DNA from: Mucilaginibacter myungsuensis
Lineage (GTDB): Bacteria; Bacteroidota; Bacteroidia; Sphingobacteriales; Sphingobacteriaceae
Direction: 5' to 3'
NCBI RefSeq assembly: GCF_015222005.1
Contig: NZ_JADFFL010000010.1
Span: 105,367-169,366 of the forward strand
Length of the DNA: 64,000 bases
Below, one piece after another: positions 42,254 to 50,630 of this stretch. Position numbers and translations under genes: made by a program. The number at the start of each line of letters is the position of its first letter. The stretch's first letter is position 1. The notes under the pieces are model-generated. The model was not told where the DNA came from. It saw only the letters and a list, made by a program, of their open reading frames with translations, and did no database searches.

Positions 42254-43180
42254 ATGCAAGGGCAAAAAATTGTTAGTTTATTACCGGCCGCTACCGAAAT
42301 GATATACGCCTTAGGTCTGCAGGAAAACTTGGTAGGCCGATCGCACGAGTGCGACTTCCCCGAAGCCGTAAAAGCCCTGCCGGTTTGCACCGAAGCCATG
42401 GTGGAAGACGGCCTGAGCAGCCGCCAGATAGACAGTAAAGTAAAGGAGTTATTAGCCGATGCCTTGTCTGTCTACACCGTTAAGCGCGATGTGATCAAAG
42501 AGTTAGCGCCTGATGTCATCATCACCCAGGATCAATGTGAGGCATGTGCGGTATCACTAAGTGAGGTAGAAAATTCATTAGCCGGCCTATTAGATAAACC
42601 TGTTAAGATCATATCCTTCCACCCGGATACCCTGAAGGATATCCTGAATGATATTGCCACGGTGGCTAACACTTTCGACATCGCCCCAAAAGGTTACGAA
42701 TTGTTAGAAGAACTGGACGAGCGGGTAAATATCATCAAACACAAACTGAAGTTTTTAGAGAACAAGCCTACCGTGGCCTGCATAGAATGGCTTGACCCGA
42801 TCATGACATCGGGTAATTGGATACCCGAACTGGTAGAAATAGCTGGCGGCGTGCCTGTATTGGCCACAGCCGGCGAACATTCGCCTTATGTAAGCTGGCA
42901 AAAATTACAGTTCGAGGATCCGGATGTGATCATTCTGATGCCTTGCGGTTTTAGTTTGGATCGTACTCTGAAAGAAGTCGGTCTGCTATTGGGACAGGAA
43001 GGTTTTGCCGAACTGAAAGCCGTAAAGAACAACCGCCTGTACATTGCCGACGGTAACCAATATTTTAACCGCCCGGGCCCAAGGATCATTGATTCTTTAG
43101 AGATACTGGCCGAGATCATTAACCCTAAGCAGTTCATTTTTGGATATGAAGGGCAGGGGTGGATGAAGTTTAGTGTTTAA
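42254..43180 (+). CDS. BtuF-like cobalamin/substrate-binding protein without signal peptide
   Basis: The 308-residue protein matches class III periplasmic binding proteins (TroA fold): IVSLLPAATEMIYALGLQEN, ELAPDVIITQDQCEACAVSL, SFHPDTLKDILNDIATVA, LDPIMTSGNWIPELVEIAGG and NRLYIADGNQYFNRPGPRII. Versions of this family in many bacteria lack a signal peptide and a neighbouring transporter and are called cobalamin-binding proteins. It begins directly with the domain, so it is predicted cytoplasmic. No ABC permease or ATPase is next to it. The ligand is inferred from family naming only. Confidence 0.85.
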   Translation: MQGQKIVSLLPAATEMIYALGLQENLVGRSHECDFPEAVKALPVCTEAMVEDGLSSRQIDSKVKELLADALSVYTVKRDVIKELAPDVIITQDQCEACAVSLSEVENSLAGLLDKPVKIISFHPDTLKDILNDIATVANTFDIAPKGYELLEELDERVNIIKHKLKFLENKPTVACIEWLDPIMTSGNWIPELVEIAGGVPVLATAGEHSPYVSWQKLQFEDPDVIILMPCGFSLDRTLKEVGLLLGQEGFAELKAVKNNRLYIADGNQYFNRPGPRIIDSLEILAEIINPKQFIFGYEGQGWMKFSV

Positions 43181-43205
43181 TAAATACCAGCCAAATATAT
43201 ACGCA

Positions 43206-43301
43206 CGTCATTGCGAGGAACGAAGCAATCTCTACACATAAAGGTGGGATATGCAGGGCCGCTCTGCTATCGTAGAGATTGCTTCGTTCCTCAAAATGAC
43301 G
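43206..43301. repeat. Dispersed palindrome, GTCATTGCGA family, copy B
   Basis: CGTCATTGCGAGGAACGAAG...CTTCGTTCCTCAAAATGACG. The centre contains GCAGGGCCGCTCTGC. Inner arms differ from the other copies (CAATCTCTAC / GTAGAGATTG) but still pair with each other, a compensatory change. Confidence 0.88.
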
Positions 43302-43323
43302 GAATGATGTAAAAGTACTACCT

Positions 43324-44400
43324 ATGATCATCACCGAACCCACCATCCGCAAATTCACCCAAAACATATTCCTTGCCATAGGCTGTGGCCAAGAGCATGC
43401 CCAATTGGCTGCGGATGTATTACTCAAGTCTGACCTGCGGGGCATAGACTCACACGGCGTAGCCCGTCTATCAGGCTATGTAAGGCTGTGGGAAAAAGGC
43501 CGCATTAACCCTACGCCCAACATCCGCGTAGTACACGAAACCCCTACCACAGCTACTGTTGACGGTGATGCTGGACTTGGTTTAGTAGTAGCACCATTTG
43601 CCATGCAGGTAGCCTTGCAAAAGGCAGAGTTGTATGGCTCGGGCTGGGTATCGGTACGTAACTCTAACCACTTCGGCATAGCGGGCTACCATGCGCTGAT
43701 GGCGGTAGAAAAAGACATGATCGGCTTTGCCATGACCAATGCCAGTCCGCTGGTGGCACCGACCTTTAGTAACGAACGTTTGCTGGGGACTAACCCCATG
43801 TGTTACGCCTTCCCGGCAGGTAATTACCCCCCGGTGATCGTTGATATGGCTACCTCGGCGGCGGCAAACGGTAAGTTAGAGATAGCCCAACGCAGTGGCA
43901 AGCAAGTGCCTGAAGGTTGGATACAGGATGCTGAAGGTAATTTCACCACTGATCCGCATGCGCTAAAAAGCGGCGGGTCTTTATTGCCCCTCGGCAGCGA
44001 CCGTGACCACGGCAGCCACAAAGGTTTCGGCTTGAGTGCCACGGTAGATATCTTATCGGCGGTATTGTCGGGGGCTAACTATGGCCCTTGGGTGCCGCCG
44101 TTTGTGGCCTTTATGGATCCGGCTAAAGATCCGGTGGGCGAAGGCATCGGACATTTTGTAGGAGCTATGCGGGTAGACGGTTTCCGCCCGGTAGATGAAT
44201 TTAAGCATCATCTGGATAACTGGATCGAGCGGTTCAAGTCGGCCACTACGGTAGATCCATCGCAAAATGTCATCATCCCCGGTGAACCTGAACTGGAGGC
44301 TGAGATCGATCGCATGCAGAACGGCATCCCGCTGGTTGATGCGGTGGTGAATGATCTGAATGAGTTGGCAGTTAGGTTTGGAGTGCAGCAGCTAAAGTAA
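43324..44400 (+). CDS. Ldh-family (malate/L-lactate/ureidoglycolate-type) dehydrogenase
   Basis: The 358-residue enzyme belongs to the NAD(P)-dependent Ldh2 family: LLKSDLRGIDSHGVARL with the conserved His, VRNSNHFGIAGYHALMA, and a C-terminal GSDRDHGSHKGFGLS. Members oxidise 2-hydroxyacids such as malate, lactate, sulfolactate or ureidoglycolate. It is cytoplasmic. No neighbouring gene specifies the substrate. A dispersed palindrome starts immediately after its stop codon and another ends 22 bp before its start. Confidence 0.93.
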   Translation: MIITEPTIRKFTQNIFLAIGCGQEHAQLAADVLLKSDLRGIDSHGVARLSGYVRLWEKGRINPTPNIRVVHETPTTATVDGDAGLGLVVAPFAMQVALQKAELYGSGWVSVRNSNHFGIAGYHALMAVEKDMIGFAMTNASPLVAPTFSNERLLGTNPMCYAFPAGNYPPVIVDMATSAAANGKLEIAQRSGKQVPEGWIQDAEGNFTTDPHALKSGGSLLPLGSDRDHGSHKGFGLSATVDILSAVLSGANYGPWVPPFVAFMDPAKDPVGEGIGHFVGAMRVDGFRPVDEFKHHLDNWIERFKSATTVDPSQNVIIPGEPELEAEIDRMQNGIPLVDAVVNDLNELAVRFGVQQLK

Positions 44401-44486
44401 TTTGTCATTGTGAGGAACGACGCAATCGCGGATAGGCAGAGCCGTCTTGCATAGTTCGCGATTGCTTCGTTCCTCGCAATGACAAA
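44401..44486. repeat. Dispersed palindrome, GTCATTGCGA family, copy C
   Basis: Starts at the base after the Ldh stop codon: TTTGTCATTGTGAGGAACGA...TCGTTCCTCGCAATGACAAA, with CAGAGCCGTCTTGC in the centre. Confidence 0.88.
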
Positions 44487-44535
44487 TAGCATATTTCCCT
44501 TTGTTTGTGTCCCCACAAACAACTATTTTCACAGC

Positions 44536-45825
44536 ATGCTTATCACCGAAGACCTGCTGCATTATATCTGGAAGTTTCGCCTGTTCGATAAGGCGGGGTT
44601 GAAAACTACAGATGGGGAAGAGGTCGAGATATTCTCGGCAGGCATGGCGCATCAGGATGGCGGGCCAGATTTTCAGAACGCGCGTGTCCGGATCGGCGAT
44701 ACGGAATGGGCAGGCAATGTAGAGTTACATGTATCATCGGCTGATTGGGAACGCCACGGTCACCAGACGGATAACGCTTACGGCAGTGTGATCTTGCATG
44801 TGGTCTATAAGGACGACCGCCCCGTAGTTTGGTCCGACGATAACCGCAAGATCCAGACCCTTGAATTGCACGACCGCATCCCCGAAGAACTTTACCAGCG
44901 TTATCATAAACTCATTTTCGCTAATCAGCAATTTATCCCTTGCGAAGGAACGATCAGCAGCGTCGACGGCATGACCATGCACAACTGGCTTAGCAGGGCA
45001 CTGGTAGAACGCCTGGATCAAAAGTCCAAAGCCGTCATGGCTGAACTGGAACTGACCAAGGGCGATTGGGAGGAGACCTTTTACCGCGTACTGGCCGGTA
45101 ACTTTGGCTTTAAGACCAATGCGGTCCCTTTTGAGTTAATGGCCCGCTCGTTACCGCAGATCATTTTGGCCAAGCATAAAAATTATCCTTTGCAGATAGA
45201 AGCTTTGATCTTTGGTCAGGCTGGTTTTTTGGAGGAGGACCTTAACGATGAATATCCGCGCAAGCTAAAAGAGGAATACAACTTCCTCCGTAAAAAGCAC
45301 GGGCTAATGCCGATCGAAAAACATCTGTGGAAATTCCTGAGGATGCGGCCGCAAAATTTTCCTACTATCAGGCTGGCGCAGTTCGCGGCACTCGTGGTCA
45401 ACAGCAGTCACCTGTTCTCAAAAATATTGGAGCTATCTGACCCGAAGGAATTACGCAAACTCTTTGACGGCACCGAAGTGATTGAATACTGGCGGACGCA
45501 CTACCGTTTTGACGCAGAGAGTAAAGCCACACCTAAAAACCTCGGCACGGGCGCTATCGATACTATCCTGCTGAATGCTGTGGCGGTGACTTTGTTCAGT
45601 TTCGGTACGCACCTTAAAAAGCAGCACTACATTAGCAGAGCCATCGCTTTATTAGAATTTTTACCGGCCGAAAAGAACCATATTACAGATGGATTTGTTA
45701 ATTTAGGGCTGAAGATCGGCACCGCGTTCGATTCGCAGGGACTTTTGGAGCTGAAGAAACATTATTGCGACACCAAAAAATGCCTGCAATGCGGCATCGG
45801 TAACAAATTATTAAAACTGGCCTGA
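44536..45825 (+). CDS. DUF2851 family protein
   Basis: The 429-residue protein opens MLITEDLLHYIWKFRLFDKA and has HQDGGPDFQNARVRIGDTEW, VELHVSSADWERHG, a central part (FYRVLAGNFGFKTNAVPFEL), and a C-terminal four-Cys-like end (CDTKKCLQCGIGNKLL). This is DUF2851, a conserved Bacteroidota family of unknown function; the N-terminus resembles nuclease-like folds in layout, but that is speculative. The ATG at 44536 is chosen over an earlier one at 44479 inside the repeat. The PspC gene follows after one base. Confidence 0.9.
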   Translation: MLITEDLLHYIWKFRLFDKAGLKTTDGEEVEIFSAGMAHQDGGPDFQNARVRIGDTEWAGNVELHVSSADWERHGHQTDNAYGSVILHVVYKDDRPVVWSDDNRKIQTLELHDRIPEELYQRYHKLIFANQQFIPCEGTISSVDGMTMHNWLSRALVERLDQKSKAVMAELELTKGDWEETFYRVLAGNFGFKTNAVPFELMARSLPQIILAKHKNYPLQIEALIFGQAGFLEEDLNDEYPRKLKEEYNFLRKKHGLMPIEKHLWKFLRMRPQNFPTIRLAQFAALVVNSSHLFSKILELSDPKELRKLFDGTEVIEYWRTHYRFDAESKATPKNLGTGAIDTILLNAVAVTLFSFGTHLKKQHYISRAIALLEFLPAEKNHITDGFVNLGLKIGTAFDSQGLLELKKHYCDTKKCLQCGIGNKLLKLA

Positions 45826-45826
45826 C

Positions 45827-46048
45827 ATGCTACAGCGCATCCTTACATTTTTTGAAAGGTACTCCTTTGGGGTTTGCACCTACCTGGGCGAGCGTTTCAA
45901 TATTTCTATCAACAAGATCAGGCTGTTCTTTATCTACTCGTCGTTTTTGGCGGTGGGTTTCCCGTTGGTATTTTACTTCTTCGCCGGCATTGTGCTGGAT
46001 ATCCGCAATTACGTTAAACGTATGCGGCGTGGGGTTACGGATCTGTGA
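45827..46048 (+). CDS. PspC domain-containing small membrane protein
   Basis: The 73-residue protein has the PspC fold layout: an amphipathic start (FFERYSFGVCTYLGERFNIS), a TM helix (LFFIYSSFLAVGFPLVFYFF) and a basic tail. PspC-type proteins respond to inner membrane stress. It begins one base after the DUF2851 stop codon, so the two are probably co-translated, and it abuts the convergent MFS gene without a gap. Confidence 0.88.
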   Translation: MLQRILTFFERYSFGVCTYLGERFNISINKIRLFFIYSSFLAVGFPLVFYFFAGIVLDIRNYVKRMRRGVTDL

Positions 46049-47212
46049 TCAGACACCATCCTCCTCTATCCCCCGCACCATCCAAACGATCAGTCCACCC
46101 AATAAAGCTACCAGTCCGAACGCTACTTTTAATCCCGCCCAGTGTGCGATGAAACCAACAAATGGAGGTATCACCAAAAAGCCTAAGTAACCAACGGTAG
46201 ATATAGCAGCCAGTGCCGAGGCCCCGCTCATCGTTTTTGATTTACCAGCCATGCTGAATACCAACGGCACCACACACGATACCCCTGCGCCCGTCAATAC
46301 AAAGCCGATAACGGCGGCAATAGGGTGAGGGACAACAGCAGCGATCATCAGCCCGGACAATACCAGCCAACCACTGTAGTTCAATATCTTTTTAATGCCG
46401 ATACGGTTAACCAACGGGTCGCCGGCAAAGCGGCCGATGGTCATGGCCACCATGTAGAACACGAACCCCGTAGTGGCCGACTCCTTACTTACGTGCAAAG
46501 CTTTCTCAAAATAAATACCCGCCCAATCGTACATGGTGTTTTCGCATGCCATAGATGCAAAACAGATCAGCGCGAATTTGATCAGCGAACTATCGGGCAG
46601 AGAGAATACAGGTCGTTTCTGCTGCGCCGATGGGCGGTGGTAGATCGCATCGGGGTAAAAAATAAATGTGGTGACGATCATTAACGCACTCACCAACGGC
46701 AAGTGCCAACCGATGGGTACATTATTACGGATGAGAACATAACCCAGGGCGGCTCCGGCAAAGCCTGCCATGCTCCATACGCCATGGAAAAAGGTCATAA
46801 TGGAACGATCGTACAGCGATTGGATGCTCACCGCTTGCGAATTGACCGACAGATTATACAAATTACGCGACGAACCCAGGAATAGCAGTATAGCCACCAG
46901 ATGCCAGGTCTTGGTAGCGAAGGCCAGCATCCCCAGCATCACCGAAAATATGGTAGCACCGAACAGCATAATGCTTTTGCTGGAAAAGCGGGTGAGCAAA
47001 TGGCCCGTCAGCGGCATGGTGAGCATCATGCCAACGGGCATGGCGAACAGTACACCGCCAAGTTCGGCCTCGTTAAGGCCCAGTTGGTGCTGCACCGAGG
47101 GTATCCTTGATGCCCAGGCGGCATAACCAAAACCCGAAATAAAGTAGAAAACGATCCCCGAGATACGCGTGCGGCGCGGCGTTCGGTAACGGATGACAGC
47201 ATCGTGCGGCAT
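46049..47212 (-). CDS. MFS transporter, YbjJ-like
   Basis: The 387-residue protein has about 12 TM segments. The N-terminal part (GFGYAAWASRIPSVQHQLGL, then NEAELGGVLFAMPVGMMLTM) matches the YbjJ-like branch of the major facilitator superfamily, whose substrates are not established. The ATG at 47212 is preferred because an exact TATTTTTG box ends 4 nt before it; a frame start at 47233 would lie upstream of the promoter. Convergent with the PspC gene, adjacent stop codons. Confidence 0.88.
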   Translation of the reverse strand: MPHDAVIRYRTPRRTRISGIVFYFISGFGYAAWASRIPSVQHQLGLNEAELGGVLFAMPVGMMLTMPLTGHLLTRFSSKSIMLFGATIFSVMLGMLAFATKTWHLVAILLFLGSSRNLYNLSVNSQAVSIQSLYDRSIMTFFHGVWSMAGFAGAALGYVLIRNNVPIGWHLPLVSALMIVTTFIFYPDAIYHRPSAQQKRPVFSLPDSSLIKFALICFASMACENTMYDWAGIYFEKALHVSKESATTGFVFYMVAMTIGRFAGDPLVNRIGIKKILNYSGWLVLSGLMIAAVVPHPIAAVIGFVLTGAGVSCVVPLVFSMAGKSKTMSGASALAAISTVGYLGFLVIPPFVGFIAHWAGLKVAFGLVALLGGLIVWMVRGIEEDGV

Positions 47213-47216
47213 GGGG

Positions 47217-47224
47217 CAAAAATA
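47217..47224 (-). promoter_or_regulatory. -7 box 4 nt upstream of the MFS gene
   Basis: On the minus strand TATTTTTG (TAnnTTTG) is followed by CCCC and the ATG at 47212. Confidence 0.5.
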
Positions 47225-47400
47225 AGGTATCAAGGTCAGATGCTATCGATAAAAGAATTTATTAGTGTAATTGAGATCTTCGGGAACGTTACCGTAAATA
47301 ATCCCGCCGTGCGCAAGCTCCTGCACATGCTATCCAAAAGAATAATTAATACCTTAGCCTTACACGGGGCATGTATATCCCGCCCCTGCACCAACCTAAT

Positions 47401-48807
47401 ATGGCTCAATTTTTAGACGAGAATTTTTTACTGCATACCGAAACGGCGCGTCGGCTTTATCACGACTATGCCAAACAGATGCCTATTATAGATTACCATT
47501 GCCACTTGCCGCCCGATCAGATTGCGGCTAACGGCAACTTTGCCAACCTTACACAGATCTGGCTATACGGTGATCACTATAAATGGCGTGCCATGCGTGC
47601 CAACGGCGTGAACGAGAAATTCATCACCGGTAACGGGACCGACTACGAGAAATTTGAGGCCTGGGCAGCCACTGTGCCCTACACCATGCGCAACCCGCTG
47701 TACCATTGGACGCATTTGGAACTGCAACGTTATTTTGATATACACGAGATCCTGTCGCCCAAGACGGCTAAGGCCATTTACGATGAGTGTACGGCCAAAC
47801 TGCAAAAACCCGAATACAGAACGCGCAATCTGATCACCCGCATGAATGTGAAGGTGATCGGCACTACCGATGATCCGCTGGATAGCCTGGAATACCATAA
47901 ACAGATAGCTTCCGATGGCTTTGAAGTAAAGGTATTACCCACCTTCCGCCCCGACAAAGCCATGGCGGCCGACGACCTTAACGCGCTGAACGCTTATATT
48001 GATAAGCTGGGTACGATCACCAATACCAGCATCGATACTTTTGATGAATATCTGGAAGCCCTTAAGGCGCGCCACGATTACTTTGCCGAGCACGGTTGCG
48101 CCCTGTCCGACCATGGCCTGGAGCAGATCTATGCTGAAGACTATACCGAAGCGGAGGTGTCGGGCTATTTCCGTACCATTCGTGCACACGGTGTTTTGTT
48201 ACCGCACGAGGTAACCAAGTTTAAGTCGGCCATGCTGGTGTACTTTGCCAAATGGGGGCACGAGAAAAGTTGGGTGCAACAGTATCACTTAGGTGCTTTA
48301 CGTAATAATAATACCAGGATGCTGTCGATGCTTGGTCCTGATACGGGCTGGGATTCGATAGGCGATTTTTGTCAGGCCCGGGCCATTTCCAAATTCCTGA
48401 ACAGGTTGGATACTGAAGATAAACTGGCAAAGACCATCATCTATAACCTCAACCCGGCCGATAACGAAATGATAGCCGCCATGATCGGTAACTTTAACGA
48501 TGGTTCGGTAGCGGGCAAGGTCCAGTTCGGTTCGGCCTGGTGGTTTTTGGATCAAAAGGATGGAATGATCAAGCAACTGAACGCGCTGTCTAACATGGGA
48601 TTGCTGAGCCGTTTAGTAGGTATGCTGACGGATTCGCGTAGTTTCCTGTCGTATCCTCGTCACGAATATTTCCGCAGAATATTATGTAACCTGTTCGGCG
48701 ATGATGTAGAGAACGGTGAGTTGCCTAACGATATTGAGTGGATAGGCAAGATCGTACAGGATATCTGTTTCTACAATGCCCGCGAGTATTTTGGGTGGCA
48801 GGTTTAG
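47401..48807 (+). CDS. uxaC: Glucuronate isomerase
   Basis: The 468-residue enzyme isomerises D-glucuronate to D-fructuronate and D-galacturonate to D-tagaturonate, the first step of uronate catabolism. It belongs to the amidohydrolase superfamily: MPIIDYHCHLPPDQIA near the N-terminus, NVKVIGTTDDPLDSLEYHK, LSDHGLEQIYAEDY, and WWFLDQKDGMIKQLNALSN with RLVGMLTDSRSFLSYPRH. Start ATG at 47401; ten codons upstream are also open but not conserved. No uxaB or uxuA lies next to it. A promoter-like TACCTTAG sits near 47352. Confidence 0.97.
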   Translation: MAQFLDENFLLHTETARRLYHDYAKQMPIIDYHCHLPPDQIAANGNFANLTQIWLYGDHYKWRAMRANGVNEKFITGNGTDYEKFEAWAATVPYTMRNPLYHWTHLELQRYFDIHEILSPKTAKAIYDECTAKLQKPEYRTRNLITRMNVKVIGTTDDPLDSLEYHKQIASDGFEVKVLPTFRPDKAMAADDLNALNAYIDKLGTITNTSIDTFDEYLEALKARHDYFAEHGCALSDHGLEQIYAEDYTEAEVSGYFRTIRAHGVLLPHEVTKFKSAMLVYFAKWGHEKSWVQQYHLGALRNNNTRMLSMLGPDTGWDSIGDFCQARAISKFLNRLDTEDKLAKTIIYNLNPADNEMIAAMIGNFNDGSVAGKVQFGSAWWFLDQKDGMIKQLNALSNMGLLSRLVGMLTDSRSFLSYPRHEYFRRILCNLFGDDVENGELPNDIEWIGKIVQDICFYNAREYFGWQV

Positions 48808-48926
48808 TTAGCAGTTTGAGTTGGCAGATAGGAAGTAACCGTGGCGAGTGGCAGTAGCAGGGATTTTTACTTTTTAATTTTGACTTTTTACTTGTTGAAG
48901 GCGTAGCGTTAGCACTATATTAGGGC

Positions 48927-49319
48927 ATGGCAATTAGCATCAAAAATTACTTTGATATAGACAGCAGTCGGAATATCCGGGTGCGGAATAAGATGCGGAT
49001 GATCTGGATCATATACTTGTTCGGGATCATGTTCTTCGGTTCATTTATTGTATGGCCGTTCCTGTACGCCGGGTTAGTGCTTATCCCGGTAGGTGCACTT
49101 ACGCTTTACGCACTAATGGAAGGTAAAAACTTCCTGAACTACCGAAAGCCTTTAGGCATCGCTTACATTTTATTAGCGGCTGTAACGTTTAATCTGGTCA
49201 GCAAGGTTTGTGTACTTATTCTGCATCTTCAAAGCTATTTGCTGACTATTGCGGTCAACATCGGCTTTGCTGTGTTTTACTTCTTGTTGATCTGGTTATT
49301 GGTTTTCCGTAAACGATAA
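48927..49319 (+). CDS. Membrane protein of unknown function (130 aa)
   Basis: The protein has four predicted TM segments (about 28-48, 50-66, 78-97, 105-126) with a basic N-terminal part (RNIRVRNKMRM). I do not recognise a family. Near-match promoter TATATTAG lies 3 nt before the ATG. The VOC gene begins 7 bp downstream, so both are likely transcribed together. Confidence 0.75.
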   Translation: MAISIKNYFDIDSSRNIRVRNKMRMIWIIYLFGIMFFGSFIVWPFLYAGLVLIPVGALTLYALMEGKNFLNYRKPLGIAYILLAAVTFNLVSKVCVLILHLQSYLLTIAVNIGFAVFYFLLIWLLVFRKR

Positions 49320-49326
49320 GACTTTT

Positions 49327-49677
49327 ATGAAACATATCAGCATCGTCTCCATCCCCGTTACCGATCCGCAACGGGCCAAAGATTTTTACCTGAAAGTTGG
49401 TTTTGAACTGAGGGTAGAAAGTGCGATCGGCCCCAACCAAACCTGGATACAATTAGGTATCCCCGGTGCCAAAACTTCTGTCACACTGGTTAACTGGTTC
49501 CCGCAAATGCAGGCCGGGAGTTTACGCGGTTTGGTGATAGATGTGGATGATATTGAAGCGTCGGTCGAGGCTATAAAAGCCAAAGGCGTTGATGTTGGCC
49601 CAATAGAGAAAATGCCTTGGGGTAAATTTGCCAAGATCATTGACCCCGATGGTAATGAGTTGAGTTTGCACGAGTAA
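49327..49677 (+). CDS. VOC family protein (glyoxalase-like)
   Basis: The 116-residue protein is a single vicinal-oxygen-chelate domain made of two beta-alpha-beta-beta-beta modules: ISIVSIPVTDPQRAKDFYLK with VGFELRVE, and RGLVIDVDDIEASVEAIKAK ending FAKIIDPDGNELSLHE, where the final Glu is a usual metal ligand. The N-terminal His position is an Ile/Ser stretch, so metal binding may be partial. Typical roles are dioxygenase, lyase or antibiotic binding; the specific one is unknown. Confidence 0.88.
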   Translation: MKHISIVSIPVTDPQRAKDFYLKVGFELRVESAIGPNQTWIQLGIPGAKTSVTLVNWFPQMQAGSLRGLVIDVDDIEASVEAIKAKGVDVGPIEKMPWGKFAKIIDPDGNELSLHE

Positions 49678-49678
49678 G

Positions 49679-49770
49679 GTTGTCTGAACCGTTGATTTTC
49701 GCTGATCGCGGTGGCAAAGTCGGCGATCAGCGAGTTCAAAATAATCATTTAATCAGCATTTCAGACAACC
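49679..49770. repeat. Nested inverted repeat after the VOC gene
   Basis: Outer arms GGTTGTCTGAA / TTCAGACAACC and inner arms CGCTGATCGC / GCGATCAGCG. It lies just past the VOC stop codon and before the shared terminator. Confidence 0.65.
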
Positions 49771-49771
49771 T

Positions 49772-49813
49772 ATAAACGAATAAAGGAGGCCTAAGCCTCC
49801 TCTAATCGTTTAT
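49772..49813. terminator. Bidirectional terminator between convergent genes
   Basis: ATAAACGAATAAAGGAGGC / GCCTCCTCTAATCGTTTAT, about 19 bp per arm with three mismatches around a 4-base loop. It could serve both the VOC gene and the response regulator gene. Confidence 0.75.
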
Positions 49814-49839
49814 ATCTCAAGGTTATTCCTAACCTCTAA

Positions 49840-50532
49840 TTAACTAAGTTCAAACTTATATCCTACCCCTTTAACAGTAGATACATAAGTTTCACCCAGT
49901 TTTTCGCGGATCTTGCGGATGTGGACGTCGATGGTACGGTTGGTCACTACTACCGAGTCTTCCCAAATGTTTTTCAGGATCACTTCGCGGGTGTAAACCT
50001 TGCCGGGTTTCGAAGCCAATAGGTACAGTAATTCAAATTCTTTTTTAGCTAACACCACTTTGTTGCCGCCCTGGTAAACCAGGTAAGCTTCGCGGTCTAT
50101 CACCAGGTCGCCTATTTCAAGCTTGTTATCGGTCACCTCTTCTGGAGTCGCGTTACGGCGCAGGATGGCGTTGATCCGGCTTACCAAGGCACGCGGCTTG
50201 ATAGGCTTAGCTATGTAGTCGTCGGCACCTACGTTGAAGCCGGCAATTTCTGAATATTCCTCGCTGCGGGCGGTCAGGAACACCATAAAAGTGCTCTTGA
50301 ACTCGGGCATGGTACGCATAATGCGGCAAGCCTCAATGCCGTCCATCTTGGGCATCATAATATCCAGCACGATCAGATCGGGCTGAACTTTTTTAGCTTC
50401 GGCAACGGCCTCCTGCCCGTTACGGGCGGTGTAAACCTGGTAGCCTTCTTTCTTCAGATTATACTCGATAAGTTCCAGGATATCCGGTTCGTCATCTACG
50501 ATCAGTATCTTCTGCTTTGCTGTTGTGCTCAT
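49840..50532 (-). CDS. Response regulator transcription factor, PhoB/OmpR type (orphan)
   Basis: The 230-residue protein has a receiver domain with phosphoacceptor D57 (IVLDIMMPKMDG), acidic D13/D14, and K in IAKPIKP, then a winged-helix domain (LAKKEFELLYLLASKPGKVY, RTIDVHIRKIREKLGE, TVKGVGYKFEL). The start is the ATG at 50532 (MSTTAKQ). No histidine kinase gene is adjacent; in many Bacteroidota a PhoB-like regulator of this kind is paired with a distant kinase. It follows the TlpA-like gene by 98 bp on the same strand. Confidence 0.94.
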   Translation of the reverse strand: MSTTAKQKILIVDDEPDILELIEYNLKKEGYQVYTARNGQEAVAEAKKVQPDLIVLDIMMPKMDGIEACRIMRTMPEFKSTFMVFLTARSEEYSEIAGFNVGADDYIAKPIKPRALVSRINAILRRNATPEEVTDNKLEIGDLVIDREAYLVYQGGNKVVLAKKEFELLYLLASKPGKVYTREVILKNIWEDSVVVTNRTIDVHIRKIREKLGETYVSTVKGVGYKFELS

Positions 50533-50630
50533 CTTTGCGGTTGAATTTTGACGTAAAAGTATGTGCTTAACCACACTTGGCGGTTAAAGAAATATTAACA
50601 AATTGTTAAACGTTACTTTTACGTAACTTG

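Noticed and set aside
47240..47416. Open frame upstream of uxaC starting MLSIKEFISVIEIF
   Set aside because: It overlaps the uxaC start in another frame, covers its likely promoter and has no recognisable similarity.
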